64,000 bases of DNA from Armatimonadota bacterium (lineage in GTDB: Bacteria; Armatimonadota; Fimbriimonadia; Fimbriimonadales; Fimbriimonadaceae): NCBI GenBank assembly GCA_020438215.1, contig JAGQUX010000001.1:1-64000 (forward strand). Direction: 5' to 3'. The translations under genes and the position numbers were made by a program. Positions 43,728 through 51,699 of this stretch are shown piece after piece; position 1 is the first letter of the stretch; each line of letters begins with the position of its first letter. Under the pieces are notes generated by a model, which had not been told where the DNA came from, made no database searches, and saw only the letters and a program-made list of their open reading frames with translations.

Positions 43728-43848
43728 AATGACCCAGCCTTCGCCAGGAGTCCCGAAGTCTACCGCTGGTCCTTGCGAACCTAGGCCTCCTTCGCCCATA
43801 ATTATCGTTCGGCTCACAAGCCGTATCTCAAATTGTCCGAGGAACCAG

Positions 43849-44019
43849 ATGGCAAAGAAAAAAGGCGAAAAGCGCGAAATCATCCGGTTGGTGTGCACAG
43901 AAGACGAAAAGCATTACGTCGTGACCACCAAGAATAAGCAGAATACTCCCGACAAGCTGGAGCTGATGAAGTTCAACTCCAACCTGCGGAAGGTGACCCT
44001 CCACCGCGAGAAGCGCTAA
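43849..44019 (+). CDS. rpmG: 50S ribosomal protein bL33 (zinc-free type)
   Basis: 56 residues from ATG 43849, with GAGGA upstream. The sequence MAKKKGEKREIIRLVC continues TEDEKHYVVTTKNKQNTPDK and ends LELMKFNSNLRKVTLHREKR, the bL33 pattern. Zinc-binding forms have two CxxC pairs; only one Cys remains here, so this is the C-minus type. It is 28 bases upstream of bL32 in a two-gene operon closed by a terminator. Confidence 0.93.
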   Translation: MAKKKGEKREIIRLVCTEDEKHYVVTTKNKQNTPDKLELMKFNSNLRKVTLHREKR

Positions 44020-44047
44020 GCCAGGACATTAGGAGACGAATTAGAAA

Positions 44048-44236
44048 ATGGCTCATCCAAAACGAAAGAATTCCCCGTGCCGCGGTCGCAAGCGTCGCAC
44101 CCACTGGACAACCCAACTTCCGGAAGTCACGGAAACCAAGAATGTTCAAGGCGAACCGCTCTCGCTGAACCACTGTGCATCCCCAGACGGCTACTACAAA
44201 GGTCGCCGGCTGCCGGGCTACAAAGACAAGAACTAA
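44048..44236 (+). CDS. rpmF: 50S ribosomal protein bL32 (zinc-free type)
   Basis: 62 residues. MAHPKRKNSPCRGRKRRTHW is the bL32 N-terminus, and the end LSLNHCASPDGYYKGRRL corresponds to HRVCPSCGYYKGR of zinc-binding bL32. The four Cys zinc site is lost: ECPNCG is replaced by TETKNVQGE and only one Cys survives at the second knuckle. GAGACG upstream may be its ribosome-binding site. Together with bL33 the pair lacks zinc, as in the C-minus paralogues used under zinc limitation. Confidence 0.9.
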   Translation: MAHPKRKNSPCRGRKRRTHWTTQLPEVTETKNVQGEPLSLNHCASPDGYYKGRRLPGYKDKN

Positions 44237-44259
44237 TCGTTCGACTCGGACAAAAAACA

Positions 44260-44292
44260 AATCCCTCAGCCATCGGCTGGGGGATTTTTGTG
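44260..44292 (+). terminator. Intrinsic terminator of rpmG-rpmF
   Basis: AAATCCCTCAGCC, loop ATC and GGCTGGGGGATTT form a stem with one wobble and a T run (TTTTT). Confidence 0.85.
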
Positions 44293-44312
44293 TTTGGTAG
44301 ACTCCGCTTGTT

Positions 44313-44540
44313 GTGTTCGTCTCTGCCCGCACCATGTTACTGATCTCGCTCCTGATGACGACCGGAGTTGGGCTCGTTGCGGGGATGTCAAAACACAAAG
44401 CTCAGAACCATGAGCCAGATTGTAGCTTGGGTTCACCAGTAGGCGCGTTTTGCGCAAATCACGCACTTTGGTGGGAAGAACAGTGTGGTGACTTTGATGC
44501 CCAAGAAAAGACTGAAGTCGATAAACCGATCAGCAACTAA
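44313..44540 (+). CDS. Small secreted or membrane-anchored protein
   Basis: 75 residues from GTG 44313; TAGACT (44298-44303) lies nine bases upstream. ATG 44334 would give 68 residues. A hydrophobic signal (MLLISLLMTTGVGLVAG) is followed by a small domain with three Cys (EPDCSLGSPVGAFC, EEQCGDFD) and a Lys/Asp end. It is convergent with ppa, and their stops overlap. No family recognised; coding status is moderately sure. Confidence 0.5.
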   Translation: MFVSARTMLLISLLMTTGVGLVAGMSKHKAQNHEPDCSLGSPVGAFCANHALWWEEQCGDFDAQEKTEVDKPISN

Positions 44541-45049
44541 TCCCGATCAGTGCGGAACTTCTCAATAATCTCGTAAGCCGCTTCCCGCTTCTTCCAACCA
44601 TTGATCTCAACGTTCTTCCGCTCAAGCTGCTTATACACCTCGAAGAAGTGGACGATCTCGTCAAGGGTGTGCTGGTGGATGTTCACCATGCGATTGCGGT
44701 TGCCAAAGCGCGGGTCATTACTCGCTACACAAAGAAGCTTTTCGTCCGGCTTGCCCTCATCCATCATTTCCAGAACGCCGATGGGCTTTGCATCCACAAC
44801 AATCCCCGGATAAGTGGGGTGGGAGATCAAAAGCAGAACGTCTACCGGGTCGCCATCGAGATAGCGTGTTTGCGGAATGAAGCCGTAATCCCACGGATAG
44901 TGCAACGGCGAATACAGCACACGATCCAGCTTGATGACGCCAAGCTCTTCATCGTATTCGTACTTATTGCTCGAAAAGCGCGGGATTTCAATGATGACAT
45001 TGACTTCTTCCGGCGCATTTTTTCCAATCGGCACGTCCCGCAGAGACAT
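44537..45049 (-). CDS. ppa: Inorganic pyrophosphatase (family I)
   Basis: 170 residues from ATG 45049; the longer frame upstream lies in the PepSY gene. TACCAT (minus, 45056-45061) ends six bases before the ATG. It hydrolyses PPi to two phosphates. The family sequence is clear: VNVIIEIPRFSSNKYEYDEE, WDYGFIPQTRYLDGDPVDVL with the PPase signature D-G-D-P-x-D-x-x-x-L, and KPIGVLEMMDEGKPDEKLLC. Length is normal for a prokaryotic soluble enzyme. Confidence 0.96.
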   Translation of the reverse strand: MSLRDVPIGKNAPEEVNVIIEIPRFSSNKYEYDEELGVIKLDRVLYSPLHYPWDYGFIPQTRYLDGDPVDVLLLISHPTYPGIVVDAKPIGVLEMMDEGKPDEKLLCVASNDPRFGNRNRMVNIHQHTLDEIVHFFEVYKQLERKNVEINGWKKREAAYEIIEKFRTDRD

Positions 45050-45081
45050 GCGGGCATGGTACCGGGCTGACGATCTCAGGA

Positions 45082-45618
45082 CTAAGCCGATTTCTGGGTT
45101 TGCTGGGTTTTTCGGTACTTCCACCGGCGAGCAACTGGGACGAAATACATGATCACACCCGTCAATCCCAGCAGGAACAAGCAGATTGCCACCACGGGCA
45201 AAATCCAAGCATGGGCGAAGTCCGCAAAGATAGAGAGATCGTGGATGTCTTCCATGAACTGATCTGCTCGTTTGCCGGTGCTGAGAACTTCCCCGCTCGC
45301 GCCATCCACTTGTACTTCGTGATAACCCTTCGCCGAGTGGATCTTATAGATGTTCTTGTCGGCGTGATATTCAAACCGGTCAATGTCGTCATACGATTTC
45401 AACTCGGCGATCCCCGCCCCAAAAGCAGATTGGGCGGCGACATCAACCGGCACAACATCAGCAAATGACGCAATCTCCCCACCCTTTTCTGATGGTGGAC
45501 GCATCCATCCTACACTGCCTTTGATCGCAAGGAAGAACCCAGTTGCCGAGATGATCACCAAAAACAAGCAGGCAAACAGGCCAATCCACTTATGAATCGC
45601 ACGGAGCTTATGGAACAT
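45082..45618 (-). CDS. PepSY-associated membrane protein
   Basis: 178 residues with two transmembrane helices, at about 11-32 (WIGLFACLFLVIISATGFFL) and 140-165 (AWILPVVAICLFLLGLTGVI). The intervening loop carries a PepSY-like stretch (YDDIDRFEYHADKNIYKIHS, VDGASGEVLSTGKR). The N-terminus RAIHKWIGL is that of the PepSY_TM family, often iron or redox-associated. It follows the dipeptidase gene by 11 bases with AAGGAAGG as a ribosome-binding site, so the two are cotranscribed. Confidence 0.82.
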   Translation of the reverse strand: MFHKLRAIHKWIGLFACLFLVIISATGFFLAIKGSVGWMRPPSEKGGEIASFADVVPVDVAAQSAFGAGIAELKSYDDIDRFEYHADKNIYKIHSAKGYHEVQVDGASGEVLSTGKRADQFMEDIHDLSIFADFAHAWILPVVAICLFLLGLTGVIMYFVPVARRWKYRKTQQTQKSA

Positions 45619-45629
45619 GATTCCTTCCT

Positions 45630-47036
45630 TTACGGCATTTCCTTGGCCAATTGCGTCATCCGAACAAGAAGATGTCCATAGATCCGGCTTGCGCGGAAGA
45701 GATGCTCAACCCCGTATCGCTCGTCGGTTTCGTGAGCCGGGCCATCTCCAGCCCAGCCAGTTCCAATTGCAACGCAGTTCGGTACCGCGCGAGCGTAAGT
45801 TCCTCCACCCATCGTACCGGGCTTCTTTGTATCGCCGGTTTCCGCTTCGTAAACCTCTTGGATGGTCTGGATCAGCGGGTGGTCGATTGGGAAGTAAAGC
45901 GGTTTGGAATCGCTGGCACTCACAAGTGTCGGCTTGCCTACATTGTCCGCCAGCTTGGCTTCTACTTTGGCTTTTAGTTCATCGAAAACAAACGTCACCG
46001 GATAACGCACGTTGATCGTGAACAGGATGTGACCATCCTTGGTCTCAACAATCCCGAGGTTAGCCGTGAGCGGCCCGCTCGGTTCATCCGCCCCGGCGAT
46101 ACCGATCCCATTCCCGCCTGGGTGTGTGAGTTCGTGCATCTGATCGAACTCTCGCTCTTGACTCGTTGGTGCGCAATCCTTGAGGAATCGAAGGATGCGA
46201 CAAACGGCGTTATCTCCTCCAAACGGATTGGCCCCGTGTGATGCCTTCCCAACAGCAGTGATATTTAGTTCATCGCCATTCCATTCAAAGGTCAGGTTTC
46301 GATCCCAGCTTTCGGCGATGGCATTTTCAAGGATCGACTTCCCTGCCCCCGATGCCAGCACCTTGGCTTTCGCCGAATCAATGACGATATTCGGGCGTTG
46401 CCCTCCTTCCAGGCTCAGGAGAGTCAGATCGCCTTTAGGGATGGGCCAAGAAACAACAAAGTCGGAAATCCCTTTCTCGCCGTGGATACACGGCCAACCC
46501 GCATCTGGTGCAACACCAATCGTTGGCACTTCCTCAGTCTTCAAATAATGCTTCACACATCCAAATCCGGACTCTTCATCACAGCCGAACACGTTGCGAA
46601 CTCGGACGCCCGGATCACCCATCACCGCTTTGACGGCAAGCGAAGCGTAGAACATCGCCATCGTTGGCCCTTTGTCATCCACCGCGCCACGAGCATAAAC
46701 CCAGCCATCTTCGACTTCTGCCCCGAACGGCTCATGCTTCCAACCCGGCCCGACCGGAACAACATCCACATGCCCAAGAGACATCACCATCTGCGACCCG
46801 GAACCAAATTCGGCGAATCCGTAATAGCCTTCGCCATCCTTTGTGGACATCCCATGAGATGCGCTCAGGCTGAGCATGTAATCCAACGCCCGGCGGTTCT
46901 CGGCACCAAATGGGGCATTCGGTTCTGGATCTGATTCAATGCTGGGAATCTGAAGAAGTTTGCGGTAATCAGCAAGAAGGTCATCTTCGTGGGCGCGGAG
47001 CCATTCTTGAACTTGCGCAACGATGTTGTGAGACAT
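45630..47036 (-). CDS. M20-family dipeptidase (PepV-like)
   Basis: 468 residues from ATG 47036; an earlier in-frame start adds 15 residues and would sit upstream of the CATAAT box (47044-47049). Zinc dipeptidase of the M20 family: MSLGHVDVVPVGPGW (metal His and catalytic Asp), VYARGAVDDKGPTMAMFYAS and FGCDEESGFGCVKHYLKTEE with the general-base Glu, and a C-terminal dimerisation/metal lid with GGGTYARAVPNCVAIG. It cleaves N-terminal residues from dipeptides. The PepSY gene follows it. Confidence 0.9.
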   Translation of the reverse strand: MSHNIVAQVQEWLRAHEDDLLADYRKLLQIPSIESDPEPNAPFGAENRRALDYMLSLSASHGMSTKDGEGYYGFAEFGSGSQMVMSLGHVDVVPVGPGWKHEPFGAEVEDGWVYARGAVDDKGPTMAMFYASLAVKAVMGDPGVRVRNVFGCDEESGFGCVKHYLKTEEVPTIGVAPDAGWPCIHGEKGISDFVVSWPIPKGDLTLLSLEGGQRPNIVIDSAKAKVLASGAGKSILENAIAESWDRNLTFEWNGDELNITAVGKASHGANPFGGDNAVCRILRFLKDCAPTSQEREFDQMHELTHPGGNGIGIAGADEPSGPLTANLGIVETKDGHILFTINVRYPVTFVFDELKAKVEAKLADNVGKPTLVSASDSKPLYFPIDHPLIQTIQEVYEAETGDTKKPGTMGGGTYARAVPNCVAIGTGWAGDGPAHETDERYGVEHLFRASRIYGHLLVRMTQLAKEMP

Positions 47037-47072
47037 GCCTGCGATTATGAAGCCTAACGGCACCAGATCGCT

Positions 47073-47105
47073 TAAAAACACAAAGGCCCCGACTTCGTCG
47101 AGGCC
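47073..47105 (-). terminator. Intrinsic terminator of the putative structured RNA
   Basis: Leftward, GGCCTCGAC, loop GAA and GTCGGGGCC pair with one mismatch, followed by TTTGTGTTTTT. It ends 24 bases upstream of the pepV-like gene's own CATAAT box, so it isolates the upstream transcript from pepV. Confidence 0.75.
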
Positions 47106-47346
47106 TCTGATGCTTGTCAGTTCAATTCAACCCGTCCATGGGTCGAATCTGCCGCTCCTCTGGGTTATTGCTCTCTCGCCCCACATCGTGGGATCCCTAA
47201 GGGAGGTGCTGGAGACCCGGGCGGCAGCTTGGGCCGTCCAGTCACCAAGGTATTTCTTCCACCTCCCCCGTAAAGTCACCCAGGTGGAATTACTAGGTCA
47301 CGGGTCACAATTTTGCCCCCGCCGGCACAAGTTCCTTTAACATTAA
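47073..47346 (-). ncRNA. Putative structured non-coding RNA (family not recognised)
   Basis: This 424-base gap between the dipeptidase start (47036) and the small ORF at 47461 contains no convincing ORF, but has many complementary segments on the minus strand: TTCCACCT with AGGTGGAA, GGTG-CTGGA with TCCAG-CACC around CGGCCCAAGCTGCCG, CCCAC-GATG-TGGGG, and TTCGACCC with GGGTTGAA. It ends with an intrinsic terminator. A weak promoter (TATGTT near 47351-47356, minus) may start it at about 47346. I looked for tmRNA, RNase P, SRP and common riboswitch motifs and found none; a 6S-type RNA cannot be excluded. The remaining 47351-47460 shows nothing else except a short stem at 47407-47425. Confidence 0.5.
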
Positions 47347-47350
47347 TGTT
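47339..47350. repeat. 12-base perfect palindrome
   Basis: AACATTAATGTT. It lies at the upstream edge of the putative RNA gene and could be an operator for a dimeric regulator or an AT-rich promoter element. Confidence 0.3.
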
Positions 47351-47460
47351 GAACATATCGCTAAGAGCCGGAGTCCAAACAGATGGAGGGCAGCGAAAAT
47401 GACCGCAGAGGACTCTGGTTTCAGAGCCAAAACGCGGCATACAACCTATATAGGTGAAGC

Positions 47461-47634
47461 ATGACTATTTGTTGGTGGTGGAATAAGTCGCAAAAATACC
47501 AGGCCGAATTCTCGCCGGATTCAGGCTCATTTGAACCTTTTTTCAAAAAAGTCGACCCGATCATCTCAAATTTCAGGATCAACGTGGAAGGAAACAAACA
47601 GGCGGCAATACGAAAAATGCGAGGAATGGGTTAA
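47461..47634 (+). CDS. Small ORF with tandem Trp codons, coupled to the LuxR-type gene
   Basis: 57 residues (MTICWWWNKSQKYQAEFS, then a basic C-terminus ending AAIRKMRGMG). It is too short for automatic calling but is well supported. The stop TAA shares its last A with the ATG of the next gene (TAATG at 47632-47636), so the two are translationally coupled. AGGTG six bases before the ATG is a plausible ribosome-binding site. Residues 4-7 are Cys-Trp-Trp-Trp. It may be a small protein in its own right or a leader whose translation senses Trp supply. No homologue known to me. Confidence 0.6.
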   Translation: MTICWWWNKSQKYQAEFSPDSGSFEPFFKKVDPIISNFRINVEGNKQAAIRKMRGMG

Positions 47635-47909
47635 TGGCAATGCCTGGTACATCTAGAACTGGTGATTCTCCACGAGGAGTCCGACTGACTCCTACGGAAG
47701 TCAAAGTCCTGAGCTTAATTGCTCAAGGTCACTCAAGCCAAGAAGCAGCCGATCGAATGGTTGTTTCAAAGCGAACAGTAGACTTCCACTTGGCGAACAT
47801 CTATCAAAAGCTTCAAGTAAACAATCGCGTGCAAGCTCTGCGCGCCGCGACCCGACTCGGTTTGATTCCGTTCGAACCGTTCTTTGGACACACTCAAGGC
47901 GAATCCTAA
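47634..47909 (+). CDS. Stand-alone LuxR-type (GerE) helix-turn-helix regulator
   Basis: 91 residues, little more than a DNA-binding domain: VRLTPTEVKVLSLIAQGHSS then QEAADRMVVSKRTVDFHLAN and IYQKLQVNNRVQALRAATRL, all classical GerE features (T/P-E-x-x-V-L-x-L, the recognition helix SKRTVDFH). There is no receiver or autoinducer domain, so its activity would be set by level or by a partner. Its start is coupled to the small Trp-rich ORF. Confidence 0.9.
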   Translation: MAMPGTSRTGDSPRGVRLTPTEVKVLSLIAQGHSSQEAADRMVVSKRTVDFHLANIYQKLQVNNRVQALRAATRLGLIPFEPFFGHTQGES

Positions 47910-48002
47910 GCTTTACGCTTAGCGCGATTTCGTGTTGTTGAAGGCGACCCGGCCACGGATGGTGGGGTCGCTTTTGTCTTTAAGTTCGTCTAAACTCCAT
48001 TT

Positions 48003-48623
48003 GTGAACTGGGGGTTTTGGAAAAATTGGCTCTGGCCAATGCGGTGTGCCCTCTGTGATCAGATTGGTGCTCCTGCCATCTGCAATGAATGTCGTAACGA
48101 TTTCCACCCTCCCAAAAAACTGACAATCAACGAACATCTGGGATCGGTCGATTCTGCCAAAGCGATCTACGATTTCAATGGCAATGCCGCCGAGGCCGTC
48201 CGTAAGCTCAAGTACAACCGAGTCACCAGTCTTGGCGAGCCAATGGCAGATCTGCTATTCCAGCACATTCAATCTGAAATAAACGCTTGGGACGTGGTAC
48301 TGCCGGTTCCGATATCCCGAAAACGTCGGAACGAACGCGGATTCAATCAATCGGAACTCCTGTGCGAAGGTTTCCCTAAGGAAATGGTGCGATTTGATCT
48401 CCTCCATCGCCACCGACACACCCGCCCTCAAGTCGGGCTCTCCGCTGCTGACCGGATGACAAACCTCTCCGGTGCATTCCAAGCATCCAATGAGGTCAAA
48501 GGAAAGCGAATTCTGCTGATCGACGACGTGACTACTACCGGCGGAACCGCCATTGCTTGCGCCGAAGCACTCAAAAGTGCGGGAGCCTGCCGCGTTGATC
48601 TCCTGACCTTCTGCGGCGGCTAG
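48003..48623 (+). CDS. comF: ComF-family phosphoribosyltransferase-like protein
   Basis: 206 residues from GTG 48003; TAAACT (47991-47996) ends six bases upstream. It has a four-Cys zinc-binding N-terminus (MRCALCDQIG, ICNEC) and a type I phosphoribosyltransferase fold: VLPVPISRKRRNERGFNQSE and the PRPP loop ILLIDDVTTTGGTAIACAEA. ComF acts in DNA uptake during natural transformation in Bacillus and Helicobacter. No other competence gene is in the window. Confidence 0.9.
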   Translation: MNWGFWKNWLWPMRCALCDQIGAPAICNECRNDFHPPKKLTINEHLGSVDSAKAIYDFNGNAAEAVRKLKYNRVTSLGEPMADLLFQHIQSEINAWDVVLPVPISRKRRNERGFNQSELLCEGFPKEMVRFDLLHRHRHTRPQVGLSAADRMTNLSGAFQASNEVKGKRILLIDDVTTTGGTAIACAEALKSAGACRVDLLTFCGG

Positions 48624-48790
48624 CATCGCGCTCTACTTCAAGAAAATTCAAAAAACCGCATTCTCACCCTGAAAAACCTGCGGGGGCTTGCCGAAGATGA
48701 TGATGGGCCGGAATAGACCCCGGCGACATGCTCCACGGATTGGAGTGTGAATCAGCAACGGAATGCGCGGAAGGATTTGGAAAACCAACC

Positions 48791-49168
48791 GTGCAAGTAC
48801 TCTCAAAACTTTTTGGACCGCAATCGCAAAACCTGCAGAACGCTATGGATAAGACATCCCAGCGTCACAATCTGCTGGCAAAGAACCTGGCGAACGTCAA
48901 TGTGCCGGGTTACAAGCGAGAGGATATCGACTTTGCCGTTGAATTGGAAGGCGAAGAAAACAAGCCCGGTCAAAAAGCCAAGTCAATGCAAAACAGTCTC
49001 TCCGGCGGGAGCAAGAGTGACTCGGCCATCCGTATTGATGGCAACAACGTCGACTTAGAATTCGAAGTGATGACCCTTGCTGAAGCCGAGATGCGATATC
49101 AAATGCTCTCGGAACTCACCAGCCGCTACTTCAACGGTCTCCAAACCGCAATCCGGGAAGGTAAGTAA
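48791..49168 (+). CDS. flgB: Flagellar basal-body rod protein FlgB
   Basis: 125 residues from GTG 48791, the start whose length fits the family; ATG 48728 gives 146 residues with a tail unlike FlgB. It forms the proximal rod. Motifs: RHNLLAKNLANVNVPGYKRE (the N-terminal rod motif ANxxTPGYK) and MTLAEAEMRYQMLSELTSRY at the C-terminal helix. First gene of a co-directional cluster that continues to fliJ and beyond with overlaps, so it is an operon. Confidence 0.9.
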   Translation: MQVLSKLFGPQSQNLQNAMDKTSQRHNLLAKNLANVNVPGYKREDIDFAVELEGEENKPGQKAKSMQNSLSGGSKSDSAIRIDGNNVDLEFEVMTLAEAEMRYQMLSELTSRYFNGLQTAIREGK

Positions 49169-49557
49169 TGTCGATCAACGGAGCATTACGAGCCTCGGCT
49201 AGTGGCCTCTTCGCTGAACGAATGCGCATGGACACCATCGCATCGAACATCGCGAATGCAAACAGCATCAGCACCCCCGATCAAGAAGCTTTTCGACGCC
49301 AAATTGTGTTGCTCACTAGCGACGAAAACGGCGTCAAGATTGACCAGATTCTTCCGGATCAATCTCGCCTCCGCGCCGTTCCCGAACCCGATAATCCGTT
49401 CGCGGATGAGGATGGAATGGTTTATTACTCTAACGTCAATCCGATCATCGAAATGGTTGATCTGATGACCGCGACCCGCACCTACGAAGCCAATGTCGCC
49501 GCGTTCAACTCTGCAAAAGGGATGATGCGCGCCGCCATGAACATCGGAAAGGTGTAA
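49168..49557 (+). CDS. flgC: Flagellar basal-body rod protein FlgC
   Basis: 129 residues. Its ATG overlaps the flgB stop (TAATG). Rod protein with ASGLFAERMRMDTIASNIAN at the N-terminus, the ANxxS segment NANSISTPDQEAFRR, and C-terminal MVDLMTATRTYEANVAAFNS, the signature helix of rod and hook proteins. It forms the rod with FlgB. Confidence 0.93.
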   Translation: MSINGALRASASGLFAERMRMDTIASNIANANSISTPDQEAFRRQIVLLTSDENGVKIDQILPDQSRLRAVPEPDNPFADEDGMVYYSNVNPIIEMVDLMTATRTYEANVAAFNSAKGMMRAAMNIGKV

Positions 49558-49580
49558 CCAAGATTTCGAGGATTTAGATC

Positions 49581-49880
49581 ATGCGCATTGGACAACAGAA
49601 CCCTGCAATTGCGAACCTCGCACAGCCACCGCAAGCCAACGTCAAGGTTTCAGAAGAATCCGAAGACTTCGGCAAGATGCTGATGGACATCATCAAAGAA
49701 GTTAACGGCAGCCAACAGGATGCCCAAAAAATGCAAAACGATTTGATGATGAATCGCCCGGTGGAATATCACGATCTGATGATCGCGATGGAACGTGCCA
49801 GTACCGCTATGCAGCTCACAATGCAAGTGAGAAACAAGGTGCTCGAATCGTACCAAGAGATCAGCCGAATGCAAGTTTAG
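49581..49880 (+). CDS. fliE: Flagellar hook-basal body protein FliE
   Basis: 99 residues, typical length. It connects the MS ring to the rod. FliE family helices are present: EDFGKMLMDIIKEVNGSQQD, DLMMNRPVEYHDLMIAMERA and MQLTMQVRNKVLESYQEISR. The order flgB-flgC-fliE-fliF is standard. Confidence 0.93.
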   Translation: MRIGQQNPAIANLAQPPQANVKVSEESEDFGKMLMDIIKEVNGSQQDAQKMQNDLMMNRPVEYHDLMIAMERASTAMQLTMQVRNKVLESYQEISRMQV

Positions 49881-49935
49881 TATTCGCTGAGATTCATCAG
49901 AAAATTGATATCCCCCCGAGCTTTGGATACCAGCA

Positions 49936-51699
49936 ATGGGTGGAATCATTCAGAGATTAAAGGATTGGTGGCAAGCCGCTGATCGGACACAAAGGCTCGT
50001 CACGATTTTTGGCGTGGCGTTCCTTGTGCTGATCCTTGGCTTCACTGGCTTCTTTGCCAGCCGACCGAAGATGCAACCTGTCTTCGTGGGGCTGAGCCAA
50101 GAAGATGCTTCAGCTGTTTACGACGAGTTGAGTAAACGCGGGTTTCGCGTAGACCTCAGCCCGCAAGGAGATGTAGAAGTGCCAGCACAAGATCTGCCGC
50201 GCGCTAAGATGGCCCTCGCCTCGGCGAACAAGATGCCGAAGTCCGGTGGCACCAGCATGGATCTCATCAACTCCATCGGCCCGATGGACTCCCAAGGCAA
50301 AGAGAAAGAAAAGCTCCTCGCCGCCACCGAGCAAAAGCTGGAGCGCTCGATCTCTACAATGGATTCCGTTCGCGGAGTTCAAGTCCACTTGAGCCTCGGC
50401 AAGGATTCCCCGTTTGGCGACCAAACCACCCTGCCAAGCGCAAGCATCCGCATTACTGAATCCAATGATGGCGCGCTTTCTATGGAAAGCGGAAAAGCCA
50501 TTTCTCGATTGGTGCAGAACGCAATCACTGGGCTCCAAAGCAAAAGCATCACCGTTTTGACCGACTCCGGCCGGATCGTTTTTGATGGAATGGAAGAAGA
50601 TTCCCCCATGCTCCTTTCTAACCGTAAGATGGAAGCGGAGCACACAGAGGGCCGTCTCCGCACCACCGAGCTCCAGAACGAATTAGATCGTATTTACGGC
50701 AAGGGTAACACGATCGTTGATATCGATGTGCTCCTGAACATGGACGCAACCAACATCAAGAAAGATGAAACGCTGCGAACTGGTGAAGCGATCAATGAAG
50801 AAACTGCCAAAGAAGTGATGTCCTCAACCAAATCTGGTTCTGGACCGGCAGCAGGTACCCAAAGCAACATTCCGGGAACGCCAACAACTGCTGACCCAAC
50901 ACAGTCCTCAGGTAATGATTACACCAGCGAAGTCGAATCCAAGACTTATCCATTTTCAACCACTCAAACCCAGATCGAAAAGGCCGCAGGCGAAATCATC
51001 GCGATGAACATTAGCATCACCGCGAACACCGCCTCGATTGAAGACCTTTCCGCTCTGGAAGAGCGAGCGCAAGCCTACGTTGCTCCGTGGAAGGCGAATC
51101 CCAAAATCGCAGGGCAATTCAATTCAACGGTAACGGGTGTTGACTTCTTCGCGAACGAAGCAGAAGCCGAAGCAAAAGCCGCTTCCGCCGCTGCAAACGC
51201 CGCCCGGATGCAACAGCTGATTTCTCTGCTTCCCGTTGGAGCACTAGTCGCAGTTGCACTCCTCCTGATGCGCTCTATCGGTAAGACATTCAAGTCCACC
51301 GCACAAACGCTCGTACTCTCGAATGGTGACCGCGTGAACATCCCGGTCGGTGCCGATCCTGAACTCGTCAAGCTGCTCCAAGAAGCGGATGCCGCCTCTG
51401 CCGCCCAAGCCAAGATCGCCAATGCGAAATCTGATCTGGCTGCTGCTGGTGTCACCGATGGTGAAGATGACGAAGAGGAAGAGGAGTACGAAGACCTCGA
51501 TGACGAAGGCGAAGTCGTGGTCAAGAAGCGCAAGAAAAAGCGACGAATTGAAGAAGATGACGACGAAGATGATATGGATGTCTCCAGCATCAAGCGCCGC
51601 GTCGATATCCCTCTCGAACAGATCAAGAAGATGACTAAGAAAAACCCTGAAGCGGTTGCCATGCTCCTCAAGAGCTGGGTTATGGAGGACTTAGGATGA
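49936..51699 (+). CDS. fliF: Flagellar MS-ring protein FliF
   Basis: 587 residues. Transmembrane helices at about 27-46 (LVTIFGVAFLVLILGFTGFF) and 428-446. A YscJ/FliF periplasmic ring domain lies between (FVGLSQEDASAVYDELSKRG, DLPRAKMALASANKMPKSGG). A long, strongly charged linker at about 510-555 (DDEEEEEYEDLDDE then KKRKKKRR) precedes the FliG-binding tail DIPLEQIKKMTKKNPEAVAM. It forms the MS ring that anchors the export apparatus. Confidence 0.95.
   Translation: MGGIIQRLKDWWQAADRTQRLVTIFGVAFLVLILGFTGFFASRPKMQPVFVGLSQEDASAVYDELSKRGFRVDLSPQGDVEVPAQDLPRAKMALASANKMPKSGGTSMDLINSIGPMDSQGKEKEKLLAATEQKLERSISTMDSVRGVQVHLSLGKDSPFGDQTTLPSASIRITESNDGALSMESGKAISRLVQNAITGLQSKSITVLTDSGRIVFDGMEEDSPMLLSNRKMEAEHTEGRLRTTELQNELDRIYGKGNTIVDIDVLLNMDATNIKKDETLRTGEAINEETAKEVMSSTKSGSGPAAGTQSNIPGTPTTADPTQSSGNDYTSEVESKTYPFSTTQTQIEKAAGEIIAMNISITANTASIEDLSALEERAQAYVAPWKANPKIAGQFNSTVTGVDFFANEAEAEAKAASAAANAARMQQLISLLPVGALVAVALLLMRSIGKTFKSTAQTLVLSNGDRVNIPVGADPELVKLLQEADAASAAQAKIANAKSDLAAAGVTDGEDDEEEEEYEDLDDEGEVVVKKRKKKRRIEEDDDEDDMDVSSIKRRVDIPLEQIKKMTKKNPEAVAMLLKSWVMEDLG

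Noticed and set aside
47073-47346. tmRNA, RNase P or SRP RNA
   Set aside because: The diagnostic tmRNA tag/T-arm text, RNase P GAGGAAAGTCC and SRP GGAAGGAAGCAGC-like tetraloop sequences were sought and are absent on both strands.
47919-48137. 72-codon minus-strand frame over the comF start
   Set aside because: Mostly antisense to the comF zinc domain; no motif, and TAAACT with GTG supports comF.
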